Assembly: GCF_023824195.1 (NCBI RefSeq)
Contig: NZ_CP085442.1
Location: 782,001 to 846,000 of the forward strand
Length of the DNA: 64,000 nt
Origin: Priestia megaterium
GTDB taxonomy: Bacteria > Bacillota > Bacilli > Bacillales > Bacillaceae_H
Direction of reading: 5' to 3'
The stretch's first letter is position 1; every line of letters starts with the position of its first letter. This document shows positions 7,941-16,539 of this stretch, one piece after another. The notes below the pieces were generated by a model, which was given only the letters and a program-made list of their open reading frames with translations, had not been told where the DNA came from and made no database searches. The position numbers and the translations under genes were made by a program.

Positions 7941-9372
7941 ATGCAACAGGCAATCGAAAGTGTAATTAGCGTCATCAATGATTTTTTTTGGTCGAATTTA
8001 TTAATTATTTTACTTGTATCAATTGGTATTTATTTTACGATTCGCTCTCGTTTTTTTGCAGTTTCGCATGTTGAAAGAAATGGTGCTTGTTTTGAAAGAA
8101 GGACGAGCGGCTAAAGATGGAGGAGTCTCCCCGTTTCAAGCTTTTTGCATAAGCATGGCAGCTCGAGTAGGAACGGGAAATATTACCGGGATAGCGATTG
8201 CTATTGCACTCGGTGGCCCGGGTGCTGTGTTTTGGATGTGGATTATTGCCATTATCGGTTCAGTATCAAGTTTTGTAGAAAGTACACTCGCTCAAATTTA
8301 TAAAGTAAAAGGATCAAACGGGTTTCGAGGAGGACCTGCTTATTATATGGAAAAAGGTTTAAATAAAAGGTGGATGGGCGGGCTATTTGCTGTACTCATT
8401 ACCCTTTCATTTGGTCTTGTGTTTAACGCGGTGCAGTCTAATACGATTACGCTAGCATTTGAGAACTCTTTTGGGACGAGCCGTTTGTTGATTGGGATTA
8501 TTATGACAGTTATATTTGCGGTAATTATTTTTGGCGGGATCAAACGCATCGCCAAGATATCGGAATACATCGTGGTCGTATTAGCCGTTTTATACATTGG
8601 AATGGCTCTGTTCATTATCTTTAAAAATATTGATCAAATGCCTGCGGTTCTATCTCTAATTGTGAAAAATGCATTTGGGTTTGAACAGGCGCTTGGGGGA
8701 TCAATTGGTGCAACATTAATCAACGGAGTAAAGCGCGGACTGTTTTCCAATGAAGCAGGAATGGGAAGTGCTCCCAACGCCGCGGCAACTGCAGTGACGA
8801 GTCATCCAGTTAAACAAGGTCTTATCCAAGCATTTGGTGTCTTGACGGATACACTCGTGATTTGTACAAGCACAGCATTTATCGTTCTCTTATCCCCAGC
8901 CTATAAGCAGGGGCTAAGCGGCATTGAATTAACGCAAGCTTCTCTTAGTACCCATATCGGCTCTTGGGCATCAGGGTTTTTAGCTATCATGGTATTTCTA
9001 TTTGCTTTTAGTACGTTAATTGGCAATTATTATTATGGAGAAACGAATATTGAATTTTTAAATTCAAATAAGATGTGGCTTTGGTCTTATCGTGTAGGTG
9101 TTTTAGCGATGGTTATTTTTGGATCGATCGCTCAGCTTCAGCTTGTATGGAATTTGGCAGACTTATTTATGGGGATGATGGTAGTCGTGAACTTGATTGC
9201 TATTTTTCTATTATCGAAAGTGGCATTTTCTGCCTTACATAACTATACTGAGCAGAAAAAGGAAGGGAAAAATCCAGTCTTTTATAGAGATGCGTTAGAA
9301 AACAATCAAAATATTGAATGTTGGGAAAGAGAATCTACTCCACCCCCTTCTGAAAAAGAGAATATTATCTAA
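7941..9372 (+). pseudogene. glnT: Sodium/glutamine symporter GlnT, frameshifted in a T7 run
   Basis: This is an alanine/glycine/glutamine:cation symporter (AGCS family) that would import glutamine for GlsA. The true start is ATG 7941 after AGGTGAT, giving MQQAIESVISVINDFFW and a first membrane helix. At 8051-8057 there is a run of seven T. In that frame the protein runs off to a stop near 8112, while the downstream frame resumes with LQFRMLKEMVLVLKEG, the conserved segment that follows RF in this family. Removing one T gives the continuous SRFLQFRM, about 476 residues. The remaining family motifs (ARVGTGNITG, KRGLFSNEAGMGSAPNAAA) are intact. It is a recent mutation, a sequencing or assembly error, or a slippery tract. 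Confidence 0.75.
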
Positions 9373-9404
9373 AAAAAAGTTCAGCCAATTGGCTGAACTT
9401 TTTT
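9373..9404. terminator. Bidirectional terminator between glnT and the yhjB-type gene
   Basis: A perfect palindrome, AAAAAAGTTCAGCC then AATT then its complement, ends in T6. It starts right after the glnT stop and overlaps the 3' end of the convergent symporter gene. Confidence 0.9.
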
Positions 9405-10902
9405 ATGCGTTTTTCTTTAATTCAGATTGCGCAGTGTCTTTAGAAAATAATGTTTCTTTCACACCGTTAGTTGCTGCTTTGGTTTTTGCAGCAAAGATTG
9501 GATTTAAAATAACAACTACCAGTAAGTTAGATAATAATCCCCAGAACCCTTCATAAAGACCAAATGAATTTCCTGTGGCATGGACGGTAAACGTTACAAC
9601 CAGCCCTACTACTAATCCAGCAATCGTACTTTCTTTCGATTGATTTCTCCAAAACAGGCTGATAACGATAGCCGGGAAGATTTGTACCATACCGGATACC
9701 CCTAGTAACTGTAGGGAAACAAGTGCTTGAGGGAATAATAAACCGAATAAAAGTGCCAGTCCAATAACAACGAAAACCATAGAACGAGTAACCATTGTTA
9801 ATGTTTTACCCTGTACATTTGGATTAATTAAATCTCTAAATATATTATTTGCAAATAAGTTAGACGCTCCGATAGCCATGATAGAACATGGAATTAATGA
9901 AGCAAGAGCAATCGTTGCATAAGCTAACCCTTGGCCAATGCCGCCATATGAATATTGAATTAAGGTTAATAATGCTAATCTAGGATCCGTTGTATCTTGA
10001 GGTAATACTTGATAAGCAATAAATCCTAAGAAGATGACTAGAATTAAAACAATATTGTAAAGCGGTAAGAAAATAGCATTTTTACGAAGCGAATCTGCAC
10101 TTTTAGCAGTGAAAATACCTGTAGCAGCGTGGGCCCACATGAATAAAGCTAAAGCAGATACGAGTGATGCTGTAATAAACCATGGAATGCCTTTAGGTCC
10201 TTGTGTTGGGATCGTTAATAGCTGAGGTGCATCCTTTGCAACATTGTCGATCATGTTGCCCCAGCTTCCAAAATGCATAATTGGCAGAGAAACAACCATA
10301 AATAACATAATCGCCCATACTAAAATATCTTTAATAATTGCCGTATAAGTGGGACCTTTAATTCCGCTGAAAAAGGTATAAAGAGCCACAAGAAAGAATG
10401 AAAGAATAACGACAGCTTTTACGTTAATGTAGCCAGTTCCTGCAACGCGAAGAGTATCTTGAATACCGCTAAGCTGAAGATCAATATATGGAATGAGCAT
10501 CAATACACCTACTATGGCAATTAAAGAGGAGAGAAATTTACTGCTAAAACGTTCTCTGGCATAATCAGCAAGCGTAGTAAGTTTGTGCTTTTTAGCAACA
10601 GTCCAAAGCTTTGGAAGAAAAAAGTATGAAATTAAAAAGGCTAAAACAGAGTAAGGAATCGCAAAAAATGCAATGCTTCCTCCTTGATAGGCTGTACTTG
10701 TAAGACCTAGGAATGTATAAGCAGTATATAAATCTGCTCCTACTAAAAGCCAGACGAGCAGGCTTCCAAAACGTCTTCCACCTACAGCCCACTCTTCAAC
10801 TGAGCTTCTAGATGATTTGTCACGTCCTGCTATAAAGCCAATCGCGATAACGACAAGAACAATTGCTGATGTGATTAAAAGTGCGGTTAAATTTCCTTGC
10901 AT
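9403..10902 (-). CDS. Sodium:solute symporter, YhjB type
   Basis: This 499-residue protein of the solute:sodium symporter family has about 13 predicted membrane helices. The EEWAVGGRRFGSLLVWLLVGADLYTAYTF N-terminus and the LADYARERFSSKFLSSLIA region are typical of the pantothenate/monocarboxylate-like branch. The substrate cannot be read from sequence. Just upstream, in the same operon, is a 67-residue DUF3311-type protein, the same pairing as B. subtilis yhjC-yhjB; the stop and start codons overlap as TAATG. The gene converges on glnT and shares its terminator. A monocarboxylate or amino acid substrate is possible, but this is inference. Confidence 0.85.
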   Translation of the reverse strand: MQGNLTALLITSAIVLVVIAIGFIAGRDKSSRSSVEEWAVGGRRFGSLLVWLLVGADLYTAYTFLGLTSTAYQGGSIAFFAIPYSVLAFLISYFFLPKLWTVAKKHKLTTLADYARERFSSKFLSSLIAIVGVLMLIPYIDLQLSGIQDTLRVAGTGYINVKAVVILSFFLVALYTFFSGIKGPTYTAIIKDILVWAIMLFMVVSLPIMHFGSWGNMIDNVAKDAPQLLTIPTQGPKGIPWFITASLVSALALFMWAHAATGIFTAKSADSLRKNAIFLPLYNIVLILVIFLGFIAYQVLPQDTTDPRLALLTLIQYSYGGIGQGLAYATIALASLIPCSIMAIGASNLFANNIFRDLINPNVQGKTLTMVTRSMVFVVIGLALLFGLLFPQALVSLQLLGVSGMVQIFPAIVISLFWRNQSKESTIAGLVVGLVVTFTVHATGNSFGLYEGFWGLLSNLLVVVILNPIFAAKTKAATNGVKETLFSKDTAQSELKKNA

Positions 10903-11105
10903 TATTCAATGTCCCCCCAAGATTTTTGTAAACGATAAATGATAAAAGTACACACAGGTGTTAAGAAGACCCATAAAAATAACCATAAATGCAAAAGCGG
11001 TAACCCAAAAATAATTGGATGAATGTTATTTACAAAAGGTAAAAAAGCGAATTGAGCAATAAATGGAATAATGAATAAAATAAATATTATGAATTTTCTA
11101 TTCAA
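10902..11105 (-). CDS. Small DUF3311-type membrane protein (YhjC type)
   Basis: This 67-residue protein has two hydrophobic helices (residues about 5-25 and 32-55). It ends in a basic tail and overlaps the start of the adjacent sodium:solute symporter by one base. Small DUF3311 proteins are regularly encoded next to this symporter class, as in yhjC-yhjB, and are thought to be accessory subunits; the exact role is unknown. The ribosome site AGGAGGAG lies upstream of the ATG at 11105. Confidence 0.8.
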   Translation of the reverse strand: MNRKFIIFILFIIPFIAQFAFLPFVNNIHPIIFGLPLLHLWLFLWVFLTPVCTFIIYRLQKSWGDIE

Positions 11106-11451
11106 TTTTTACTCCTCCTACTAAAAATTTATCTAACAATGTTCACTATGATAGCAAGTCTGACATAGTAAAGCAATAAGTTTTTTGAAAATTTAGTTAT
11201 AATCTATGAAAATTTTTTTAGAAAAACAAAAAAAACTTATGACGAGAGTGTATTTGGAATAAATATGGAAGGGGAAGGGAGATAATCTAAGCGAAGTTGC
11301 CTTTGAAGCAAAAAGAGAACGGAAAAGAAGAAATTTAGTTCTGCAAAGAAGTTTTGCTTTTTCGATGAGATAAAGTATATTGATATTGCATTAGGGGAAG
11401 AGGGTTTATATGTTCAAATAGAGATTCATGGAAGGCATAAAACAGAGCAAA
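11106..11451. other. Intergenic region with no recognisable gene
   Basis: About 350 bp between the yhjC-type gene (whose promoter should lie here, on the minus strand) and the cupin gene terminator. Short open stretches occur on the plus strand near 11290-11460 but have no ribosome site or recognisable protein motif. They might be decayed coding sequence. Confidence 0.5.
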
Positions 11452-11484
11452 TAAAAAAACTAGACAATAAGTGCTTGTCTAGTT
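11452..11484 (-). terminator. Terminator of the cupin gene, overlapping its stop codon
   Basis: A 10-bp stem (AACTAGACAA / TTGTCTAGTT) is followed on the minus strand by a T tract. The 5' arm contains the TAG stop of the cupin gene. Confidence 0.8.
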
Positions 11485-11979
11485 CCACCATTCTGTTAAT
11501 GGTCCTTTGTCGCCATAAACAGGATCTGTTGTAGGAATAGGTACTTGTGCAATTTCATCAAATACATGAGGACGATCAGTTTGTTTTCCTGTTCGTAAAT
11601 TGTAATCCATGCCTTCTGGATAAGCTCCAACCACTTTAAAATCAGCAGTTGATTGCAGACGCATATGCCCTGTGCCAGCAGGAAGTACGAGCACATCGCC
11701 AGCGTGCACCACAATATTTTCCCCCATATGTCCACCTAGTTTTAAACGGGCAGATCCGCTAATTACACCTAGTGCTTCATGAGAATTGCTGTGGTAATGG
11801 TGAAAATCATATATGCCGCCTACCCAGCTGTTTTTCCAGTTGTGAGAATTAAAAATGCTCTCTACTTTCTCTTTCTTACTGATAAATACGTGTTCATACA
11901 ACAAAACCGGAAGACGAGGGTGATTTGGAATGGTTCCGTCGTCATCAAAATAAAGAACTTTTACATTTGCATAATTCAT
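11479..11979 (-). CDS. yjlB: YjlB-type cupin protein
   Basis: This 166-residue single-domain cupin has metal-binding motif 1 as YDFHHYHSNSHEALGVISG (three His and a Glu, about residues 68-82) and motif 2 as GDVLVLPAGTGHMR (about 103-116). It resembles B. subtilis YjlB, whose function is unknown; a small-molecule isomerase or dioxygenase role is possible but unproven. The open frame extends upstream to 12078, but GAGGG at 11986-11990 sits 6 nt before the ATG at 11979, so that start was chosen. The extra N-terminal residues are not cupin-like. It stands alone, with an IS-type relic and a riboswitch upstream on the other strand. Confidence 0.8.
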   Translation of the reverse strand: MNYANVKVLYFDDDGTIPNHPRLPVLLYEHVFISKKEKVESIFNSHNWKNSWVGGIYDFHHYHSNSHEALGVISGSARLKLGGHMGENIVVHAGDVLVLPAGTGHMRLQSTADFKVVGAYPEGMDYNLRTGKQTDRPHVFDEIAQVPIPTTDPVYGDKGPLTEWWN

Positions 11980-12108
11980 AAGCATCCCTCTAACAATCTT
12001 TTTTCGTAATTTTCCCTGTTTTTTGCTTGCGTAAACAGAGAAGTTTGCTCGAAGTACTTCATTAGTTGCGAAGTGCATGATATGTAGGTTTTAACGTTTT
12101 CCAAAAAG

Positions 12109-12150
12109 AAGTCTCCCACTTCAAGCGTCGCTAAGTGGTGGGCAGTTCAT
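12109..12150 (+). mobile_element. Orphan IS200/IS605-type terminal hairpin (relic)
   Basis: The segment starting AAGTCTCCCACTT contains an imperfect hairpin (CCACTT...AAGTGG, with AGCG/CGCT inside) followed by TGGGCAGTTCA. This arrangement is typical of the right end of IS605/IS1341-type elements, which is also the 3' part of a TnpB guide RNA. No tnpA or tnpB coding sequence is present, so this looks like a decayed remnant. Confidence 0.5.
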
Positions 12151-12422
12151 TTCAGTATCTTTTCTTCATATTGTATATAAGTAAAGGGCCTAGTGCAAGA
12201 ATTCTATAGATATACAGCTGTTAATTCATGTTTTGTAAATGAGTAATATATATTAGTATAACTTATGAAAGAGAATCTACTCGTGAAGTAACAGAACCGA
12301 ATAATAAACAAAGTTAGGATTTTAGTTCGTGTTTGTTGTATATAAGAGATTTTAAGAAAAAAATTCTTAATTTTACGAATAATTTATTATTTTTCGAAAA
12401 TTAATGTAAGTGTTTTTGTGTA

Positions 12423-12451
12423 TTGAGTAATAGTGATCAATGTTATATACT
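12423..12451 (+). promoter_or_regulatory. Sigma-A promoter for the ZTP riboswitch leader
   Basis: TTGAGT (12423-12428), a 17-bp spacer, and TATACT (12446-12451) lie about 20 bp before the riboswitch aptamer. Confidence 0.6.
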
Positions 12452-12468
12452 GATAAAAAATATATTCC

Positions 12469-12536
12469 TATATGTGACTGGCGCAACATGGATGACCATG
12501 GGGGAGCATATAGCGTATAAGCCGCGCGCCTGGGCA
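12469..12536 (+). ncRNA. ZTP (pfl motif) riboswitch aptamer
   Basis: All main parts of the pfl/ZTP aptamer can be read. P1 is TATATG (12469-12474) pairing with CATATA (12507-12512). The invariant GACTGGCG follows P1. P2 is CATGG/CCATG (12487-12491 and 12496-12500), followed by GGGGAGC. The 3' domain contains CGCGCCTGGGCA. The class senses the purine intermediate AICAR monophosphate/triphosphate (ZMP/ZTP), which builds up when 10-formyl-tetrahydrofolate is low, and usually turns genes on. Confidence 0.85.
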
Positions 12537-12569
12537 AACACTTGAGAAATTTTCGCAAGTGTTTTTTTA
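12536..12569 (+). terminator. Riboswitch-controlled intrinsic terminator
   Basis: AAACACTTG (12536-12544) pairs with CAAGTGTTT (12556-12564), followed by a T tract. The 5' arm begins at the last base of the aptamer core, so ligand binding would compete with terminator folding, as in known ZTP on-switches. Confidence 0.8.
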
Positions 12570-12597
12570 TTTTCCTAGGGAAGAGGAGTAGATTTGG

Positions 12598-14193
12598 ATG
12601 AGCAATATGCAAAGGAAGATGGGAACATTTGCTTTAACCATGACAGGAATAGGTTCGATTATTGGTTCAGGATGGCTGTTTGGAGCATGGAAAGCAGCTC
12701 AAATTGCGGGACCCGCGGCTATTTTTTCATGGGTTATTGGAATGGTGGTTATTTTGACCATTGCCCTATCATATGCTGAACTGGGCGCGATGTTTCCACA
12801 AGCAGGGGGAATGGTTAAATACCCTCAGTATTCACACGGATCATTTATTGGGTTTTTGGCTGCTTGGGCTAACTGGATTTCAATAGCTTCAACGATAACA
12901 GTGGAGGCTATTGCATCTGTACAATATATGAGTACGTGGCCGTGGAAATGGGCTCGCTGGACTCATGAATTAGTAGACAATGGCATTTTAACGTCCAAGG
13001 GACTGGCAGTTGCGTCTTTGTTATTATTCGTTTACTTTTTTGTGAACTATTGGACGGTAAACCTCTTTGCTAAAGCAAACTCATTTATTACGATTGTTAA
13101 ATTAATTATTCCTGGTTTAACGGCAGGGGCTTTATTTTTTGCTGGTTTTCATAGTGGGAACTTTTCAAGTGAGCATGGGGTTGCCCCTTATGGGTGGGCC
13201 AGTGTTTTAACGGCAGTGGCAACATCAGGGATTGTGTTTGCATTTAATGGGTTTCAAAGTCCTGTAAATATGGCAGGAGAAGCAAAATCACCTAATAAAT
13301 CGATTCCGGTAGCTGTAATTGGTTCAATTTTTATTGCTGGAATTGTATACATTATATTGCAAATTGTTTTTATCGGAGCAGTAAGTCCGTCATCAATTGC
13401 TGATGGATGGAATCATTTGAATTTTAATTCTCCTTTTGCTGATTTAGCGATTGCGCTTGGAATTAACTGGCTGACAATTGTGTTATACGCAGACGCATTT
13501 GTTTCTCCTTCCGGCACAGGTGCTACATATACGGCAACTACTTCTAGAATGTTATACGGGATGCAGCAAAATGGATACTTGCCAAAGATATTTGGTACCC
13601 TTCATCCACTTTACAATGTCCCGCGCCCAGCTATGTGGCTAAATTTAGCAGCTTGCTTTTTGTTTCTATTTTTATTTAGAGGATGGGGCGTCTTAGCAGA
13701 AGTCATCTCAGTAGCGACACTTATCTCTTATATTATGGGCCCTGTAGCGCTTATAACATTAAGAAAAACGGCTTCACACTTTTACCGTCCATTTTATTTA
13801 AAAGGGGCATCAATTATTGCGCCATGCGGCTTCGTTTTTGCTTCCTTGACGCTTTACTGGGCAAGGTGGCCTCTTACAGGTGAAGTGATCTTTATTATGG
13901 CAATTGGCCTGCCTGTTTATTTTTATTACCAAGCAAAAAATAAATGGGTTGGCTTTAAAAAAGAATTTTTAACCGGAGCTTGGATGCTTATCTATTTAGC
14001 GTGCATGATTTTTATTTCCTACATAGGAAGCGAAAAATTCGGAGGCAAAAATATTTTGCCTTTCGGATGGGATATGCTAGTGATTGCTTGCGTATCATTA
14101 GCTTTTTATTACTGGGGAATTAAAAGTGGCACATCTAACCGATATATGAAAGAAGCTGAACAAATCAATCAAGAAAATTTTCAATCTAAATAA
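12598..14193 (+). CDS. Amino acid permease, aspartate:proton symporter (YveA) type
   Basis: This 531-residue APC-superfamily permease has about 14 hydrophobic helices. The N-terminal KMGTFALTMTGIGSIIGSGWLFG segment carries the helix-1 glycine motif, and AFNGFQSPVNMAGEAKSPNKSIP is the conserved helix-6/loop region. The closest recalled relative is B. subtilis YveA, an aspartate/glutamate:proton symporter, but the substrate is inferred. The start ATG follows GAGGAG. It sits directly behind the ZTP riboswitch, so it should be expressed when purine synthesis stalls. Aspartate donates nitrogen in purine synthesis, which would make sense of the link. A terminator follows. Confidence 0.85.
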   Translation: MSNMQRKMGTFALTMTGIGSIIGSGWLFGAWKAAQIAGPAAIFSWVIGMVVILTIALSYAELGAMFPQAGGMVKYPQYSHGSFIGFLAAWANWISIASTITVEAIASVQYMSTWPWKWARWTHELVDNGILTSKGLAVASLLLFVYFFVNYWTVNLFAKANSFITIVKLIIPGLTAGALFFAGFHSGNFSSEHGVAPYGWASVLTAVATSGIVFAFNGFQSPVNMAGEAKSPNKSIPVAVIGSIFIAGIVYIILQIVFIGAVSPSSIADGWNHLNFNSPFADLAIALGINWLTIVLYADAFVSPSGTGATYTATTSRMLYGMQQNGYLPKIFGTLHPLYNVPRPAMWLNLAACFLFLFLFRGWGVLAEVISVATLISYIMGPVALITLRKTASHFYRPFYLKGASIIAPCGFVFASLTLYWARWPLTGEVIFIMAIGLPVYFYYQAKNKWVGFKKEFLTGAWMLIYLACMIFISYIGSEKFGGKNILPFGWDMLVIACVSLAFYYWGIKSGTSNRYMKEAEQINQENFQSK

Positions 14194-14223
14194 AAAAACA
14201 CGAGCACCGGCTCGTGTTTTTTT
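14192..14223 (+). terminator. Terminator after the YveA-type permease
   Basis: A stem of AAACACGAGC pairing with GCTCGTGTTT around an ACCG loop, then T-rich, begins at the stop codon. Confidence 0.9.
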
Positions 14224-14366
14224 ATTTAGATAAATGGAGAATTTAGACTTAGTTTTTATCAAAATATTGTAAAAAATATAGATTTTAAGGTTTAAGGATT
14301 TACACAGAGGGAAGCTTTATTTGGGATAAAGTTCTAAAAAAGAAAAATAAAGGGGATTAGGCAACT

Positions 14367-15416
14367 GTGAAAAAAATGAATGTTTTGGCTTTTGTACTTA
14401 TGCTAGTATTAGCGGCTTGTAACAGTTCTAAGGAAACGGGAGGATCCACTTCGGCTAAAAATAAGGCGATTGAAGCATCCATTGACAGCGCTTCTTATAT
14501 TTTAGTAGATAGTGATGAAGGAGCTGCAAGTGAAGAAAAAGGGCTGTTGAAAGTTGATTTAAAAGTGAAAAATGTCTCCAAAAACAGTATATCTTTATCG
14601 GATTACGACGGTGTTTATTTATACGAAGGAGATGAACAGTTGTCTCCAAAAACAGGAGTGAACAGTCGTGAGCTCGGACTAGAAAGCAGTGCATCTGACA
14701 AGATTGGCGCTGGAAAGCAAAAAAATTTAACGTTTGTCTTTGAAGTCAAAAAAGATAAAAAGTACAAAATTGGGCTTCAGTCAAAATCATCTGATTATGA
14801 TGAAGAAATTGACGAAGTGACATTAACACTGGATACGAAGAAATACGCGAAAAGCTATAATAAGCTGCAAGACCCAGAAAAAGCTCTGCAAGCTTATACA
14901 GAAGTCCTTTACTTAAACAAAGAAAACGTAGACTATGATAAATATGTAACAGCAGACAAAACAGCTGTCATAGAAGAACAGAAAAAAGCGTTTAATGAGG
15001 AATTAAAAGGTGCGTTTTCTAACAGTTTAACCGACAAAGCAAAAAAAGATTTTTTTAACATGTATAAAGATGTTTTAAAAGAAAAAGCAAGCGTGAAAAC
15101 AAATGTGATTGCGAATGCAAATAATAAAGCCGTAGTAGAAGTGGAGTACACCACTCTTAATTTATCAGACTTATATTCGTACGTATCGCAGCTTAAGCGA
15201 GCATATACAGATGAAACGAAAGATTACGATACAGAACACTCTGAAGAGTTTGCGGCTTCTAAATTCAAAGATATTGTAAATGACTTAGAAACGAAAGAAG
15301 GAAGTCGTCCCCTACGAATTTTTATGGTGAAAGAAGATGGGAAATGGACTGTGAAGTCAAGTGACCTCTACAGTGATTCTTTAGGTAAAACGTTTGGATC
15401 AAGCTATATTCGATAG
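14367..15416 (+). CDS. Lipoprotein of unknown function with DUF5105-like C-terminus
   Basis: This 349-residue exported lipoprotein has a basic start, a hydrophobic stretch and a lipobox LVLAAC with the lipidated Cys at residue 18, then a Ser/Thr/Lys-rich linker. Residues about 35-155 look like an immunoglobulin-like DUF4352-type domain (VDLKVKNVSKNSISLSDYDGVYLY). The C-terminal half (about 165-345) resembles the DUF5105 domain of Bacillus lipoproteins, ending KEDGKWTVKSSDLY. The GTG start is supported by a GGGGATTAGG stretch 5-10 nt upstream. It is a lone gene between two terminators, and no role can be assigned. Confidence 0.75.
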   Translation: MKKMNVLAFVLMLVLAACNSSKETGGSTSAKNKAIEASIDSASYILVDSDEGAASEEKGLLKVDLKVKNVSKNSISLSDYDGVYLYEGDEQLSPKTGVNSRELGLESSASDKIGAGKQKNLTFVFEVKKDKKYKIGLQSKSSDYDEEIDEVTLTLDTKKYAKSYNKLQDPEKALQAYTEVLYLNKENVDYDKYVTADKTAVIEEQKKAFNEELKGAFSNSLTDKAKKDFFNMYKDVLKEKASVKTNVIANANNKAVVEVEYTTLNLSDLYSYVSQLKRAYTDETKDYDTEHSEEFAASKFKDIVNDLETKEGSRPLRIFMVKEDGKWTVKSSDLYSDSLGKTFGSSYIR

Positions 15417-15418
15417 AC

Positions 15419-15449
15419 AAAAAAGAGAAGAATTTTTCTTCTCTTTTTT
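15419..15449 (+). terminator. Terminator after the lipoprotein gene
   Basis: AAAAAAGAGAAGAA pairs with TTCTTCTCTTTTTT with a short T loop, directly after the stop codon. Confidence 0.85.
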
Positions 15450-15567
15450 GTTTTCTGTAAATAAATCAACGAGTTTTTTGTAAAGCTAAATTTATCAAAA
15501 TATGCTAGTATAGGTTCATTCATTCTTTTATTCTTATTATGATAGGCATCAATGGAGGTTCTTACTA

Positions 15568-16077
15568 ATGAAAGCAAATTATTGTAAAGATACAAAGGCC
15601 GTTCGAACGAGCCGCATTTTTCCTAATGATATTAATAATCACAATACGTTATTTGGTGGAAAGTTAATGAGTGATATTGATATGATTGCGTCCATTTCAG
15701 CTTATCGTCACAGTCGTACAGAGTGTGTGACAGCTTCAGCAGACTCTATTCATTTTCTGCACCCTATTACGCCTCAGGATTCTGTATGCTTGGAGTCATA
15801 CGTATCATGGACAGGTCGTTCATCCATGGAAGTATTTGTGAAAGTGATTAAAGAAAATTTAAAAACCGGGGAGCGTCAGATTGCAGCCACATCATTTTTA
15901 ACTTTTGTGGCAATGGATGATGATGGAAAGCCCCGCGCAGTACCGGAGCTTATTCCAGAAACAGAAGAAGAAAAATACCTGTTTCAAACGGGAGCAGATC
16001 GCGCTGCCACGCGTAAACAAGTGCGTAAAAAAAGCAATGAACTAGCCTCGGTATTGGATTTAGGACAACCTTGGTAG
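15568..16077 (+). CDS. ykhA: Acyl-CoA thioesterase, YkhA type (hotdog fold)
   Basis: This 169-residue cytosolic acyl-CoA hydrolase of the BACH/YkhA hotdog family releases fatty acids and CoA from acyl-CoA. The N-terminal NDINNHNTLFGGKLMSDID motif (about residues 21-39) carries the conserved Asn and Asp of the active site. SADSIHFLHPI and VSWTGRSSMEVFVKV are further family blocks. The last 30 residues are charged, as in B. subtilis YkhA. The start ATG follows GGAGGTTCTTACTA. It is a single gene, immediately followed by a copy of the dispersed repeat that supplies its terminator. Confidence 0.9.
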   Translation: MKANYCKDTKAVRTSRIFPNDINNHNTLFGGKLMSDIDMIASISAYRHSRTECVTASADSIHFLHPITPQDSVCLESYVSWTGRSSMEVFVKVIKENLKTGERQIAATSFLTFVAMDDDGKPRAVPELIPETEEEKYLFQTGADRAATRKQVRKKSNELASVLDLGQPW

Positions 16078-16080
16078 CAT

Positions 16081-16397
16081 AAAAGAGAGGCCGAGACAAA
16101 AGTATTTTAGCTCAAATAAAAAACGAACCATTGATCAAAATGTTTGATTAGCGGTTCGTTTTTTTTGTTATGGTGAACGTAGGTTTCATCTGTTTCGTTC
16201 CTTCTAGCAGTTGATTGGAGGGCAAGACGAAGACTCCCGGGGGAAAAGCGGAAGCGACGAGGAGGCTCATTGGCGCCCGCGGAAAGCAAAGTCTTGCACA
16301 GAAAATCAACTGCGGTGTCACAAGCGGTTCAACTTATGTATCCCATTTGTTCGTCTTTAGATTGGATTAATTTAGTTATGTCTTAACCTCTTTTTTA
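16081..16397 (+). repeat. Dispersed intergenic repeat, copy 1
   Basis: This is a roughly 315-bp non-coding element. Its parts are a left end AAAAGAGAGGCCGAGACAAAAG, a variable terminator-like hairpin, then TGGTGAACGTAGG, a GC-rich core (GGAGGGCAAGACGAAGACTCC to CGCGGAAAGC), CACAAGCGGTTC, GTCTTTAGATTGGATT, and a right end GTTATGTCTTAACCTC then T-rich. The ends are imperfect inverted repeats (GAGACA with TGTCT). This copy lacks the GACCCCGCAGGAGCG arm seen in copy 2. It begins 4 bp after the ykhA stop. Confidence 0.85.
16118..16166 (+). terminator. Terminator hairpin inside repeat copy 1
   Basis: AAAAAACGAACC pairs with GGTTCGTTTTTTTT around a partly paired loop. It would terminate ykhA transcription. 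Confidence 0.7.
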
Positions 16398-16539
16398 TAT
16401 TTGATGAATCTTCCCTCCTGAACGAGAGGAGGAAATAAAATTATATGAAATTTATTTTCGTTCATGGTAATATGAATTTAATATAATTTTCTAAAAAGTT
16501 TAAAAAGTAAAACATTTATAATGAAAGGTGTCGTGTCTA

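Noticed and set aside
14455..14694. Minus-strand frames inside the lipoprotein and other genes
   Set aside because: These are shadows of well-supported genes with no ribosome site or recognisable protein.
16107..16289. Minus-strand open frame in repeat copy 1, and similar plus- and minus-strand frames in copy 3 (56992-57293)
   Set aside because: They follow the conserved GC-rich repeat core, have no ribosome sites and are disrupted between copies; they are by-products of repeat conservation.
16517..16522. TATAAT just before ppc as a promoter -10
   Set aside because: Transcription would start after the ribosome site and there is no -35 at the right distance.
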